Assembly (NCBI GenBank): GCA_000381625.1 | Contig: KB906767.1 | Span: 5,934,462 to 5,998,461 of the forward strand | Direction of reading: 5' to 3' | From: Bryobacterales bacterium KBS 96 | GTDB lineage: Bacteria > Acidobacteriota > Terriglobia > Bryobacterales > Bryobacteraceae | Length of the DNA: 64,000 bases | Part shown: piece after piece, positions 25,271-34,602 of the stretch | Position numbering within the stretch: the stretch's first letter is position 1 | Layout of the letters: each line of letters opens with the position of its first letter | Notes under the pieces: generated by a model | Told to the model about the DNA's origin: nothing | The model's input: only the letters and a program-made list of their open reading frames with translations | The model's database searches: none | Program-made: the position numbers and the translations under genes

Positions 25271-26191
25271 TTATGAGCACACCTTCAACACCGCGGGAAG
25301 CCAGTCGCGGAACCACGCTCTGAATCTGTCGAGATCCGCCAGATCCGCTTCGTCGAGCGGTACTGCGAAATGATCTTGACTCCACCCCCGCAATACGGCC
25401 GCCTGCTTGATGCCAATCGTCGCCGGGAACCGGGAGATCCAGTCGAGAAATCTCTGTAGTTCTTCATCGAGCGCCTGTACGCGATCCTGCCGCTTTTCGC
25501 GTAGCGCCTTATCCATCGCGACGATAAGTTCAGGCAGTGCCGCCGCCACACCGGAAACAATGCCGCACGCCCCCGATTCTCGAGAGCGAGCGTAAATTCT
25601 CTCATTGCCGGAGAGCAGACGGAACTCCTGCTTGCGACGAAACTCGTTTAGCTTCTGGAACAGTTCGTAGTCGCCGCTCGCATCTTTAATTCCCGCGAAC
25701 AATCCCGTGCCTAGCAGCCGCTCCGCAAGCGCTCCGGAGATTGGGTTCGTAAACGCCAGTGCGTTGGAAAGATAAATGGGGACGCGTCGTTCGATGAACT
25801 CCGCAAACTGAACATAAAAGTGGAAGACCTCTCCGTCTGAGTACTGGTAAAAATATGGCGGCATCACGAGGAGTCCGGCTGCGCCGGAGTCAATCGCGCC
25901 TTCCGCCAGAATCAGGGCGCCGTCCAAGGTCGAATGCGAAACGTTTACCAATACGGGAACCCGGCTGCGCCGTATGGCCAGACCAAGCGTATGTATCCGC
26001 TCGGTGACATCGAAATGAACGAATTCGCCGGTTGCCCCAAAGAGCGCCAGCCCATCGACCCCGGCCCGAACGACTACATCCAAGTAATCGAGCAGCGCCG
26101 CCGTGTCCGGCTCGATCGAATCCTTCCGGCGCGGTGTGGCAAGTGCCGCATAAACGCCTTCGGCGAGAGCGGGGAAAGCGCTGTGAGCCAT
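25271..26191 (-). CDS. Dihydrodipicolinate synthase (DapA)/N-acetylneuraminate lyase family aldolase
   Basis: The 306 residues form a class I aldolase barrel: GLALFGATGEFVHFDVTERI is the substrate carboxylate-binding loop, with the family change of GTTGE to GATGE; MPPYFYQYSDGEVFHFY holds the tyrosine; GIKDASGDYELF holds the Schiff-base lysine. Such proteins cleave or form 2-oxo sugar acids or make dihydrodipicolinate. The variant loops and lack of lysine biosynthesis genes nearby favour a sugar-acid type aldolase. It is located 63 bp before the decarboxylase on the same strand. Confidence 0.87.
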   Translation of the reverse strand: MAHSAFPALAEGVYAALATPRRKDSIEPDTAALLDYLDVVVRAGVDGLALFGATGEFVHFDVTERIHTLGLAIRRSRVPVLVNVSHSTLDGALILAEGAIDSGAAGLLVMPPYFYQYSDGEVFHFYVQFAEFIERRVPIYLSNALAFTNPISGALAERLLGTGLFAGIKDASGDYELFQKLNEFRRKQEFRLLSGNERIYARSRESGACGIVSGVAAALPELIVAMDKALREKRQDRVQALDEELQRFLDWISRFPATIGIKQAAVLRGWSQDHFAVPLDEADLADLDRFRAWFRDWLPAVLKVCS

Positions 26192-26257
26192 AGCTTGTCG
26201 CGAACGGGCGAACGGCTGCTTGTTTAAGCATTCTACACGGCGCGAGGCCGTGGCGGC

Positions 26258-26617
26258 TTAGTGCGGCTGTAGGCGCCGGTCCATTGTTTGCGTGACCAGA
26301 GCGCGTGGATCCAGCAAGTGCTCGGGTTTGAAATGTTTGCTGGACCACTTGCCGCCTTCTGCAAATTCGATTCCCAGAAAGTAGCTGCCGTCGCGATATA
26401 GGCAGTACCGGATCGCGCCTTTCAGTTCCCCATCGCCGTAGCGGATTGCCACGGTGGAACCGCAAATCACGGCTGCTTCGAGGCTCACGCACGCTCCCGA
26501 TAAAGAGATATCTTCCAGGTGGGCCGTGCGAACGCAACGGCTCCCGGATTTATCGCGCCATTCGAGTTTGACTAGTTCGGCGCAAAGCATACGCGCTTCT
26601 GTGCGGCGTTCATCCAT
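26258..26617 (-). CDS. PilZ-domain protein
   Basis: A 119-residue single-domain protein. It has the arginine-rich start DERRTEAR and, after a short strand region, LEDISLSGACVSLE, the (D/N)xSxxG motif of PilZ domains. These bind cyclic di-GMP and regulate motility or polysaccharide output; the spacing of the two motifs is compatible with binding, though the RxxxR signature is imperfect. It is monocistronic and divergent from the CPBP-protease gene. Confidence 0.78.
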   Translation of the reverse strand: MDERRTEARMLCAELVKLEWRDKSGSRCVRTAHLEDISLSGACVSLEAAVICGSTVAIRYGDGELKGAIRYCLYRDGSYFLGIEFAEGGKWSSKHFKPEHLLDPRALVTQTMDRRLQPH

Positions 26618-26789
26618 ATACAGGTCTTATCGGCAGCGCCGCGCCTCGCCTGAATGAGGATCGATCCCGCGAAGTACTGGAACTGCGGCAAAATAGCCGG
26701 GCCACTACGGTTAGCAAGATATAGTGGCTACGAGGGCGGGTTCGGCCCTTCCGCATCGGTCCGGATCAGCGGATCGGCGAATCCGACGT

Positions 26790-27668
26790 ATGCAACCGCA
26801 GCTTATTCCCCCGCCTGCCCCGCATCTGAACACGCGCATGAGCCTCATCTTGCGGCTCGCCTTTTACATCGGGACGGGTCTCATCGGATTACAGATTATC
26901 CCGCTGATCTTTGTGTATCTGGGGGGAACGGTCATTGCCGCGACCGTCGGCTTATTCTTTCTGGCGGTCATAGCGAACCTCTTGACGATGCGTGTCTTCG
27001 ACCGGCGCCCGTTGACGGATATCGGCTTGGGAAGCGGGCGTGGCGCCGGACAGAATCTCGTGTGGGGACTGGTGCTCGGCGGTGGCGCCGCCGCACTGAT
27101 GATGTTGGCCCCGCTCATCGCCCAGGCTGCTCATTTCCAGTCCCGTCCGGAAGGCATTTTCGCGTGGCCCGATCTCATCTTTTATCTGGTTGTGCTGCTG
27201 TTCGGCGCGGCCGGTGAGGAGATTCTTTTCCGTGGATACGCCTTCCAGCTACTAATAGAGAAGGCCGGGCCGTGGGCTACGGTTCTGCCGGTCGGCGTCC
27301 TCTTCGGCCTGGCTCATTCCGGTAATCCGGGCGCCACCTGGCTTGCGGTTTTCAACACCATACTCTGGGGCGTGCTGTTCGGCTACGCCTTCCTCCGCAG
27401 TCGCGATCTCTGGCTGCCCATCGGCCTCCACTACGGCTGGAATCTTGTGCTTCCCCTGTTCGGATCTAATCTGAGCGGGCTTACAATCGAGATAACGAGG
27501 TACGGCTACAAATGGGACTTAGGCCCGCTCTGGAGTGGTGGCAGCTATGGCCCGGAAGGTGGAATTCTCACCACCGTCTTTGTTTGCGCCCTGTTCGCCG
27601 TGCTCCATCGCATCCCCATCGTTCCGCAAACGGCGTGCATCGCGGTTTCTCTGAACGAGCCTGCCTAG
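26790..27668 (+). CDS. CPBP-family intramembrane glutamic endopeptidase
   Basis: The start at 26790 (MQPQLIPPPAPHL) yields 292 residues with about eight membrane segments. The CPBP/Abi motifs are in order: EEILFRGYAFQLL (EExxxR), FGLAHSG (FxxxH) and HYGWN (HxxxN), the catalytic residues of Rce1-like intramembrane proteases. Bacterial members can process peptides or confer immunity to bacteriocins. The hydrophobic C-terminal region ends in CALFAVLHRIP. The next gene starts 34 bp before its stop, so the pair may be co-translated. Confidence 0.88.
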   Translation: MQPQLIPPPAPHLNTRMSLILRLAFYIGTGLIGLQIIPLIFVYLGGTVIAATVGLFFLAVIANLLTMRVFDRRPLTDIGLGSGRGAGQNLVWGLVLGGGAAALMMLAPLIAQAAHFQSRPEGIFAWPDLIFYLVVLLFGAAGEEILFRGYAFQLLIEKAGPWATVLPVGVLFGLAHSGNPGATWLAVFNTILWGVLFGYAFLRSRDLWLPIGLHYGWNLVLPLFGSNLSGLTIEITRYGYKWDLGPLWSGGSYGPEGGILTTVFVCALFAVLHRIPIVPQTACIAVSLNEPA

Positions 27669-28441
27669 CGGCGTTCCTCACGCTGCTGGCGTTTTCCGGC
27701 GTACTCTATGCCGATAAATTGAGCTTCGACGAACGAATGGATATCACGCGCGGCCTCATGGCGGAATTTGCTAAGAGCAAGGTCACGCTTCCCCGCGCAA
27801 AGAAACCGCTTGTCTTTCACAGTAACGGAAAATATGACCGGAAGAAGTGGCAGGAGGACCTGCTTGATAACGGCGCGGCGGCCCGGGTGGGCGACCAGGT
27901 TCAGATCACTCGTGTACTCATAGAAGACAAAAAGATTATCTTCGAAATTAATGGCGGATTGAAGACCGGCCGCCACTGGTACGACCACGTTGAGGTCGGC
28001 ATGGGGCCGAATCTGTCACCCGTTAACACCGGCCAGAACGAGAGCCCTACGGCAGGTTCTACTATCGCGCTGGAGTTCCCTGGTAGCGTCCCTTCTCTTA
28101 CTGTGAACGACATCAAACAGATGCTCGGCCCTCTCTTTGATTTTTCGAAGCATTCGGCCACTCAGAACTACGTCGAGAGCCTGCCTGCCCCCATTCAGAA
28201 AGCCATTAAGGAGCAGCACGCGATCGAAGGCATGAACCCCGAGCAGGTAATGCTGGCCATGGGCCATCCGAAGCGTAAGACCCGGGAAGATAAGGACGGA
28301 GAAGAGATTGAAGACTGGATCTACGGAGAGCCGCCCGGAAAAATTACATTCGTACGGTTCAGTGAGGGCAAAGTTGTCCGCGTGCACGACGATTACGCGA
28401 ACATAGGCGGCTACACAGCGCCGCCGCTACCTCAACGCTAG
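27635..28441 (+). CDS. Hypothetical secreted protein with a BamE-like C-terminal region
   Basis: The most sensible start is the GTG at 27635, which gives a signal peptide (HRGFSERACLAAFLTLLAF, SGVLYA) and 268 residues; it overlaps the CPBP gene by 34 bp. The C-terminal part, MNPEQVMLAMGHPKRKTRE, DKDGEEIEDWIYGEPP and FVRFSEGKVVRVHDDY, looks like the SmpA/BamE fold, where a helix reads xPEQV and a WxYG strand follows. The first two thirds are beta-rich with no family I know. It is followed by gap. Function unknown. Confidence 0.65.
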   Translation: MHRGFSERACLAAFLTLLAFSGVLYADKLSFDERMDITRGLMAEFAKSKVTLPRAKKPLVFHSNGKYDRKKWQEDLLDNGAAARVGDQVQITRVLIEDKKIIFEINGGLKTGRHWYDHVEVGMGPNLSPVNTGQNESPTAGSTIALEFPGSVPSLTVNDIKQMLGPLFDFSKHSATQNYVESLPAPIQKAIKEQHAIEGMNPEQVMLAMGHPKRKTREDKDGEEIEDWIYGEPPGKITFVRFSEGKVVRVHDDYANIGGYTAPPLPQR

Positions 28442-28510
28442 CGCGGCAGAGGTGGCCCACAGTCGCTTCCTGGGCCGAAATTCTGCAAATTAAAAATGGC
28501 CTTTGCATAA

Positions 28511-29527
<1,017 letters not shown>

Positions 29528-29545
29528 ACTAGTCTCTAAGGTAAA

Positions 29546-29567
29546 GCGGGCGACGCGCCTCGCCCGC
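29546..29567. repeat. Hairpin between gap and the toxin-antitoxin pair
   Basis: GCGGGCGA (29546-29553) and TCGCCCGC (29560-29567) are perfect complements around the loop CGCGCC. It may mark the 3-prime end of the gap mRNA, but there is no T-run. Confidence 0.55.
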
Positions 29568-29579
29568 AAACCCGACGAC

Positions 29580-29816
29580 ATGAACGTGGCTGTCAATCCT
29601 TACGTCTCACGCATCACGATTAAGCCGGGTGTGCGTTCCGGAAGGCCGTGTGTTCGCGACACACGCATAACGGTACAGGAGATACTTCGCTGGCTTGGTT
29701 CAGGCGTAACGGAAGAAGAGATCCTGAGCGATTATCCGTATTTAGAGAAGGATGACTTCAAAGCCGTCTTTGCCTACGCGGCGCAGTTTCCGGATGCCAG
29801 GGCCTCCGGACTGTGA
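29580..29816 (+). CDS. DUF433 antitoxin
   Basis: With the ATG at 29580 the protein has 78 residues. It matches DUF433, a VapB-like antitoxin family: ITIKPGVRSGRPCVRDTRITVQEILRWLGSG is the helix-turn-helix-like core, followed by TEEEILSDYPYLEKDDF. Such antitoxins neutralise a PIN-like ribonuclease and repress their own promoter. The toxin gene starts inside its stop (GTGA), a typical module arrangement. The pair lies 52 bp after gap, with a hairpin in between. Confidence 0.85.
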   Translation: MNVAVNPYVSRITIKPGVRSGRPCVRDTRITVQEILRWLGSGVTEEEILSDYPYLEKDDFKAVFAYAAQFPDARASGL

Positions 29817-30151
29817 AGTTGCTGTTCGATGCCAACTTATCACCGAAGTTGGTTCTTAGGCTCGCGGGCTTATTCCCGGATTCAGTTCACCTTTTCGATC
29901 TTCCGTTGCCCCGCGACGAAGACGATCGCGTAGTTTGGGAATACGCAAGAGCGAACGGATACGATATCGTTACCACGGACGGAGATGATTTTCCCCCATT
30001 GGTGCGGCGGTTCGGTTCTCCGCCTCGTGTAATCCTGCTTGAGAGCTGGCAATTTCCGACCCGCGTTGCTGAAGAGTTACTGCGGGCGAACTCGATTCTG
30101 ATCGCCGAGTTCGCCCGCGGCGATAAAGGATTATTGATCCTCAGACGTTAG
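29813..30151 (+). CDS. DUF5615 PIN-like toxin
   Basis: The 112-residue product starts with GTG at 29813, overlapping the antitoxin stop. It fits the DUF5615/Mut7-C-like family of the PIN superfamily: LLFDANLSPKLVLRL at the start, then WEYARANGYDIVTTDGDDF with the acidic cluster (Asp7, Asp in TTDGDD) expected to bind metal, and RVILLESWQ. It is likely a ribonuclease toxin paired with the DUF433 protein. The cellular target cannot be inferred. The convergent GH27 gene lies only 8 bp away. Confidence 0.82.
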   Translation: MKLLFDANLSPKLVLRLAGLFPDSVHLFDLPLPRDEDDRVVWEYARANGYDIVTTDGDDFPPLVRRFGSPPRVILLESWQFPTRVAEELLRANSILIAEFARGDKGLLILRR

Positions 30152-30159
30152 AATCCATA

Positions 30160-31656
30160 TCACTTCAGCCACAGCAACACCGTTCCGTGCACCGGCACTT
30201 CCGCCGTATATCCGGTTTTCGAAACCTTCACGTCCTTGTGCGCCCACAAATCGCGTGCATGCTTCGGAGCCTTCACGCCGGCGTCGGACCATTGCAGCGT
30301 CACCTTGGCCGGTTGATCTCCGCGATTGAAAAACGCGAGCGCCGTGGCGCCGCCTGCCAGCGGCCGCGTCCAAATCTCTGTCTCACCGTCTGTTTTCGCT
30401 AGTTTCGCCGGTTTGCCAGCGCGATCCTGATCGATGGCGATAACGTCTTTATTCAGGAGGATGCTCTTCGTCTCAGCGGACATGTCTCGCACATCGTTTC
30501 CAGCCAGCAACGGCGATCGCAGCATGGACCACATCGTCATGTGTGTCTTGTACTCGTTGTCGCTCATGCCTCCGTTGCCGATCTCGAGCATGTCCGGATC
30601 GTTCCAGTGCCCGACCGTGGCATACGGCGCTATTTTAAGCTGGCTGAACCCGATCTTCGACATGGATTTCCAGTTATCCGAGATATCGCCCGTCGTCCGC
30701 CAGGAATTGCCGCCGACCTTCGCGCCCCAGTTCCAAACGTCCTCGCGCCCGTACTGGCACAAACTGAACACAATCGGGCGGTGCGTCGCCTGCAACGCGT
30801 CACCCATCACCTGATAGAGCCGCTGCATGTCAGTGTCTTTATAAATAGCGCTCGCCGAACACCAGTCGTATTTCAGATAATCGAATCCCCACTCCGCGTA
30901 CGTATTCGCGTCGTCCGTTTCGTGTCCGAAACTACCCGTATAGGCAGCGCACGTGGTCGGTCCGGGCGACGAATATATCCCGATTTTCAATCCCTTCGAA
31001 TGAACATAATCGGCAAGCGCCTTCATGTCCGGAAATTTCGTATTGGCGTGAATCCTGCCGGAGGCGTCGCGTTCACCCTGCCAGGTATCGTCGATGTTGA
31101 CGTAAATGTATCCGGCGTCTTTCATCCCGTTCGACGCCATCGCATCGGCAATCTCGCGCACGGTCTTGTCGTCGATCCGGTGAGAGAAATGATTCCAACT
31201 GTTCCACCCCATCGGTGGCGTTCGCGCAAGCCCGTTATCGGGAACATCGTGCAGCGCCGGCAGAGGCCGCGGCGGGGGCGGAACCATCGCTTGTTCGCTG
31301 CTACGCTGCGCGTCACCCTCTTCGATCACCTTACCGTCGGCGGACTTCATCTCCAGATGCAGACGATCGCCCGTAAGCGATCCCTCCACCGTCCGTTGCC
31401 GCCTTCCATTGCCGACGGCGAAATGGAATTTACCGTTGTCGACAGTGCCATTGGCGATCTCGATATTTCTATAGTTGAAATCGACACTGCCCGTCAGCCC
31501 ACTTCCCTGCTGATTCAGCTTAAAAAATGTTTTTCGGTAAGTCCCGTCGTTATTCGAAGTGCGAAGCAGCCAGATCCCGCTGAGATCCGTCTGCGCACTG
31601 AGGTACGCCAAGCCGCTGGCGGCGAAAATGCCGAACACAATGAGAGCGCGTTTCAT
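30160..31656 (-). CDS. Secreted GH27 alpha-galactosidase with an N-terminal beta domain
   Basis: The start at 31656 (MKRALIVFGIFAASG) gives a signal peptide and 498 residues; an ATG two codons earlier is possible. Residues about 25-120 are a beta-barrel-like domain (SGIWLLRTSNNDGTYRKTFF, GSLTGDRLHLEM) often seen before acidobacterial enzymes. The GH27 barrel follows: TPPMGWNSWNHF, YINVDDTW-like YIYVNIDDTWQG, the nucleophile Asp in FDYLKYDWCS and acid/base Asp in WRTTGDISDNW. A C-terminal beta domain ends the protein. It removes terminal alpha-galactose from galactomannan or raffinose-type oligosaccharides outside the cytoplasm. Ribosome site is weak. Confidence 0.9.
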   Translation of the reverse strand: MKRALIVFGIFAASGLAYLSAQTDLSGIWLLRTSNNDGTYRKTFFKLNQQGSGLTGSVDFNYRNIEIANGTVDNGKFHFAVGNGRRQRTVEGSLTGDRLHLEMKSADGKVIEEGDAQRSSEQAMVPPPPRPLPALHDVPDNGLARTPPMGWNSWNHFSHRIDDKTVREIADAMASNGMKDAGYIYVNIDDTWQGERDASGRIHANTKFPDMKALADYVHSKGLKIGIYSSPGPTTCAAYTGSFGHETDDANTYAEWGFDYLKYDWCSASAIYKDTDMQRLYQVMGDALQATHRPIVFSLCQYGREDVWNWGAKVGGNSWRTTGDISDNWKSMSKIGFSQLKIAPYATVGHWNDPDMLEIGNGGMSDNEYKTHMTMWSMLRSPLLAGNDVRDMSAETKSILLNKDVIAIDQDRAGKPAKLAKTDGETEIWTRPLAGGATALAFFNRGDQPAKVTLQWSDAGVKAPKHARDLWAHKDVKVSKTGYTAEVPVHGTVLLWLK

Positions 31657-31727
31657 AACCATAGATCGTATACCCAGGCAGCTTCGAGAGTGTCCGAAAC
31701 TTGTGGCGCAGGCTCTTAGCGCAATGT

Positions 31728-31794
31728 CACTTAGTTTTGGTGGGGCAGACGCTCCGTCTGCGCACGGCTCCCAGCCGCGCTCTTAGGATCTTGC
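31728..31794. repeat. About 65-bp dispersed repeat, copy 2
   Basis: Matches the copy at 14632-14698 across about 65 bp, from CACTTAGTTTTGGTGGGG to CCGCGCTC and GGATCTTGC, with internal palindromes (GCAGACG...CGTCTGC). Confidence 0.7.
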
Positions 31795-32038
31795 AGAATT
31801 GTCGAGGAGCCGGGCGGGGCGCCCGGCGCAGGCCAAGGGCCCGCCCACAAGCAAATGCCCGAATCTGGAAAATTGAATGGCATGGGCTCTTAGCGGCTCT
31901 TAGCCTGCAGCCTCAAGACTCGTCTCGACGGGCGTTTGCGCGAGATGCCGCGTGTCGAGATGAATCTCGGCACCGCAGACACGAGTGTCCGCGCCACCAT
32001 CGACAGCAGCTTATCGGTTTTTTGTTCCTGCTCGCGTA

Positions 32039-32078
32039 GCGCACGTCTTCAGCGTGCCCGCGGCAAACTTCAGTTCGC
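32039..32078. repeat. Partial copy of the composite palindrome
   Basis: GCACGTCTTCAGCGTGC and then AACTTCAGTTCGC repeat the left half of the element at 19075-19165, with the same spacing. Confidence 0.6.
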
Positions 32079-32152
32079 CGTTATGCTGGGACTGCTCGTA
32101 GAGACAGACGTCAATACTGGCCGGCAACTCCAGGCTTGGCTGCGACGTCCGT

Positions 32153-32737
32153 CTAAATAGGCACCAGCCCCTGCCGCAGGCCCAGCGCCACCGCTTCCGT
32201 CCGCGTCGAAGCACGTAGCTTGCTGAGTATCGACGCCACGTGAAACTTTACGGTGTGATCGCTGATGCCAAGCTGCCACGCGATCTCTTTATTCCCAAGT
32301 CCCTCCGCCAGCATTCGCAGCACCTGCAACTCTCGCGGACTCAGCGGTTCGGACAAACCCGCGGCACGCTGCGAAGCGCGTGGCGTCTCAAATATCGCTT
32401 CCGACTGCGCGGGCGTAATCACCGTCAGCCCCTCATTCGCCGCGACAATCGCGGCGACAATTTCGTTGGGAGCAGCGCTTAACGGCAACCATGCTCGCAC
32501 CGGTCCTGCGTGCTCCCATCCGTCGAACGGCTCGTCGTTGAGCAGCACGACGGGCACGGCCTCGAACGTTATCTCATCCAGCGCAATGCCGCTCGCCAGA
32601 ATAACATCGGGATGAGCGCTCGCCGCGCCGCCCTCTGAACGAACGCCGATCGTTTCCATGCGATCGTCTTCCGCCAAAAGCGAAGCGAGACCACGTGCAA
32701 ATACAACTGGGGCGGCAATAATCAAAACCCGAATCAC
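32153..32737 (-). CDS. LuxR-type regulator with a degenerate receiver domain
   Basis: The GTG at 32737 overlaps the upstream protease stop (GTGA) and opens a 194-residue NarL-like protein. Residues 1-120 have a receiver fold, but the usual acidic pair is Ala8-Ala9, the phosphorylated aspartate is Ser49 (in PDVILASG), the conserved Thr is Asn67 and the Lys is Leu86. So phosphorylation is unlikely. The C-terminus is an intact LuxR helix-turn-helix (SPRELQVLRMLAEGL, EIAWQLGISDHTVKFHVASI). It is probably activated some other way, perhaps by the protease pair in the same operon. No kinase gene is near. Confidence 0.85.
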   Translation of the reverse strand: MIRVLIIAAPVVFARGLASLLAEDDRMETIGVRSEGGAASAHPDVILASGIALDEITFEAVPVVLLNDEPFDGWEHAGPVRAWLPLSAAPNEIVAAIVAANEGLTVITPAQSEAIFETPRASQRAAGLSEPLSPRELQVLRMLAEGLGNKEIAWQLGISDHTVKFHVASILSKLRASTRTEAVALGLRQGLVPI

Positions 32738-33591
32738 GCAGCGCTCATTAAAGGTGTAGGAACCAGGCGGACGGTCACCTGCCGCTGCGCCTGCCGGCTG
32801 CCGCGAAAGAAGAAGAACCGCACCGTATCGCTCGCGTCCAACACGCTGAACAAATCGGCCGGGGACGCGAGCGGTGTTCCGTTCGCTGCCACAAGTATGT
32901 CGCCGGGCAACAGCGATGCGCATTCGGCCGCGCCTCCGTTGACGAGTTCAAGAACCAAAAGGCCGCGTTGTCTCCTCGCGTCGCTACTCTCAAACGCGAT
33001 CGGACGAACGATAACGCCGAGACTACGAGTGGGTTGGGTTATTATCAGAAATCGTTGAATCGCGGAAGCAGGAATCGCAAGCGCGGGTCCTCCGGCAATA
33101 ATCATCGTATTTACACCGAGCAAATCGCCATGCACGTCCGCGAGCGGCCCGCCGGAATTTCCAGGCGCCAACCGCAAATCGCTCTGAATCCATGGTGTCT
33201 CTCCAAGTCCCCGCAAGCGGCCTGTCGTATAAACGAAACCTTTCGAAACGGCTCCGGCAAATCCAAGCGGATTGCCCACCGCAATGACAGGTTGTCCCGG
33301 TTCTACGGTTGACCCGGCGAATGAAACGGCGGGAGCGTCCAGGCCGTCCGCGCGAAGCAAAGCCAGATCGCGCCGTTGGTCAACCTTCAATACTTCAGCT
33401 TGTTGCGCTGGTCCATTCCATGGTTCGATGCAAACCTGGCTTCCGCGCACCACATGAGCATTAGTCAGAACGCGACCGCCGTTTAGAACAATGCCCGATC
33501 CGCACCCGTGCTCGTAGCCGTCGCCGGTTGTCACTCGTACGGTTGAGCGCCTCAGCAATTCAACTGTGTGCCCTGGAACCGAAAACGGCAT
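32734..33591 (-). CDS. Cytoplasmic HtrA/Deg-like serine protease with a PDZ domain
   Basis: The start at 33591 (MPFSVPGHTVELL) has GGAGG upstream and follows the previous gene by 1 bp. Residues 10-185 form a trypsin-like domain with the full triad: His46 in TNAHVV, Asp75 in RRDLALL and Ser146 in APGNSGGPL. A PDZ domain follows (about 190-280). There is no signal peptide or membrane segment, unlike the usual periplasmic DegP/DegS, so it should act in the cytoplasm. The upstream gene is an inactive-looking homologue and the downstream one a transcription regulator. Confidence 0.88.
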   Translation of the reverse strand: MPFSVPGHTVELLRRSTVRVTTGDGYEHGCGSGIVLNGGRVLTNAHVVRGSQVCIEPWNGPAQQAEVLKVDQRRDLALLRADGLDAPAVSFAGSTVEPGQPVIAVGNPLGFAGAVSKGFVYTTGRLRGLGETPWIQSDLRLAPGNSGGPLADVHGDLLGVNTMIIAGGPALAIPASAIQRFLIITQPTRSLGVIVRPIAFESSDARRQRGLLVLELVNGGAAECASLLPGDILVAANGTPLASPADLFSVLDASDTVRFFFFRGSRQAQRQVTVRLVPTPLMSAA

Positions 33592-33592
33592 T

Positions 33593-34519
33593 TCATTGCC
33601 TCCTCTGGGCGCGCTCCGCCACCAGAATCTCGGTAACCACCGGCGACCCCGCGCGTAGAATCGTGAACCCCACGGCGCTCCCGATTGATTCTCCCCGTAG
33701 GATCGCCTGCAGGTCGTCGACTTCCCGCAATGGTTTCTCATCCGCCGCCAGCAGAATGTCGCCCAAATGAATCCCGGCCTTCTCCGCGGGACTGTCCGAT
33801 TCAACGCTAATCACCATCAGTCCGATCTCGCCGGCTGCCGGCGACTTGCTACGCAGGCGCTCGGGCAGCGGAATCGGTTGTAATCCGACGCCAAGATATC
33901 CATGCCGTATTCGCCCTTCGCGCAAAAGCTCCTGGGCTACCCGATTCAGCGTCGCGAACGGCACGGCTAGCGTCGAATGCCGCAGAAGGGCTGCCGTTGC
34001 CATTCCCCAAAACCGCGTGTTCGCCGAGAACACGCCCGCTCCCGCCTGTGATGGATAGAGGTTTACGTCCAGCCGCAAAAAGCGGTCCAGAGCGCCGCCG
34101 CGCCAGGAACGCCGTGCAGGTCCGACCGCGCCCAGAATGCCGGCGCTTGCCGAAAGCCCGGAGTCGATTGTCCGTCCCGTCACAATGGCGAGCGCGCCCG
34201 GCCTCATCTCGGAATCCTCCTCGGGCGTCACGGGGGTCAGCGCGTCTTGCTCCAGTCCCAATATCGCCAGATCCAGCGTTGGATCGCGCCCGAGAATAGT
34301 CGCCTCCACCCGTTCGCCGCCGGGTAAGTGTACTGGGATCTTTCCTTCCCGCCGCACCGCATGATCGTTCGCCGCAATCAAATTTCCAGCAATGGCTACT
34401 CCGCTCGTCACGCGATAGGCTGCTGCCTGAATCGCCACTACGCTTCGCCCGGTCTCGTCGATCAACTTGGACAGAGCGGCGGAATACCCGCTCAGGTCGA
34501 ATTCGGAAACTGCATTCAT
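33593..34519 (-). CDS. HtrA-like pseudoprotease with a PDZ domain
   Basis: The ATG at 34519 gives 308 residues (a GTG at 34543 is an alternative) and no signal peptide. The fold is that of HtrA: a trypsin-like domain with His53 (in ANDHAV) and Asp83 (in PTLDLAIL), then a PDZ domain from about 215 (GYLGVGLQPIPLP, SDSPAEKAGIHLGDILLAAD). At the nucleophile position the usual GNSGG reads SQAGAG, so the Ser is Ala159 and the protein should not cleave. It may bind and present a partner or control the active protease encoded 1 bp downstream. Confidence 0.85.
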   Translation of the reverse strand: MNAVSEFDLSGYSAALSKLIDETGRSVVAIQAAAYRVTSGVAIAGNLIAANDHAVRREGKIPVHLPGGERVEATILGRDPTLDLAILGLEQDALTPVTPEEDSEMRPGALAIVTGRTIDSGLSASAGILGAVGPARRSWRGGALDRFLRLDVNLYPSQAGAGVFSANTRFWGMATAALLRHSTLAVPFATLNRVAQELLREGRIRHGYLGVGLQPIPLPERLRSKSPAAGEIGLMVISVESDSPAEKAGIHLGDILLAADEKPLREVDDLQAILRGESIGSAVGFTILRAGSPVVTEILVAERAQRRQ

Positions 34520-34602
34520 ATCTACAGTCTGCTCGTGCTCCACCGACGCTGCATCCGCCGGTTGGCTAGGCTGCCACCCGGATCTTCAGCCAGCCGGCGC
34601 CA

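Larger units (their letters stand above)
31663..32152. other. 490-bp non-coding gap rich in repeats
   Basis: Between the GH27 gene and the LuxR-type gene I see no supported gene. It holds the 65-bp dispersed repeat at 31728-31794 and the partial composite palindrome at 32039-32078. Short open frames in it translate the repeat or read as low-complexity sequence. Confidence 0.5.

Noticed and set aside
30541-31719. A 392-codon plus-strand open frame
   Set aside because: Antisense shadow of the GH27 gene, which has all catalytic motifs.
31936-32160. A 74-codon open frame in the gap after GH27
   Set aside because: Its middle is the repeated element also present at 19075-19165, so it is unlikely to be a protein.
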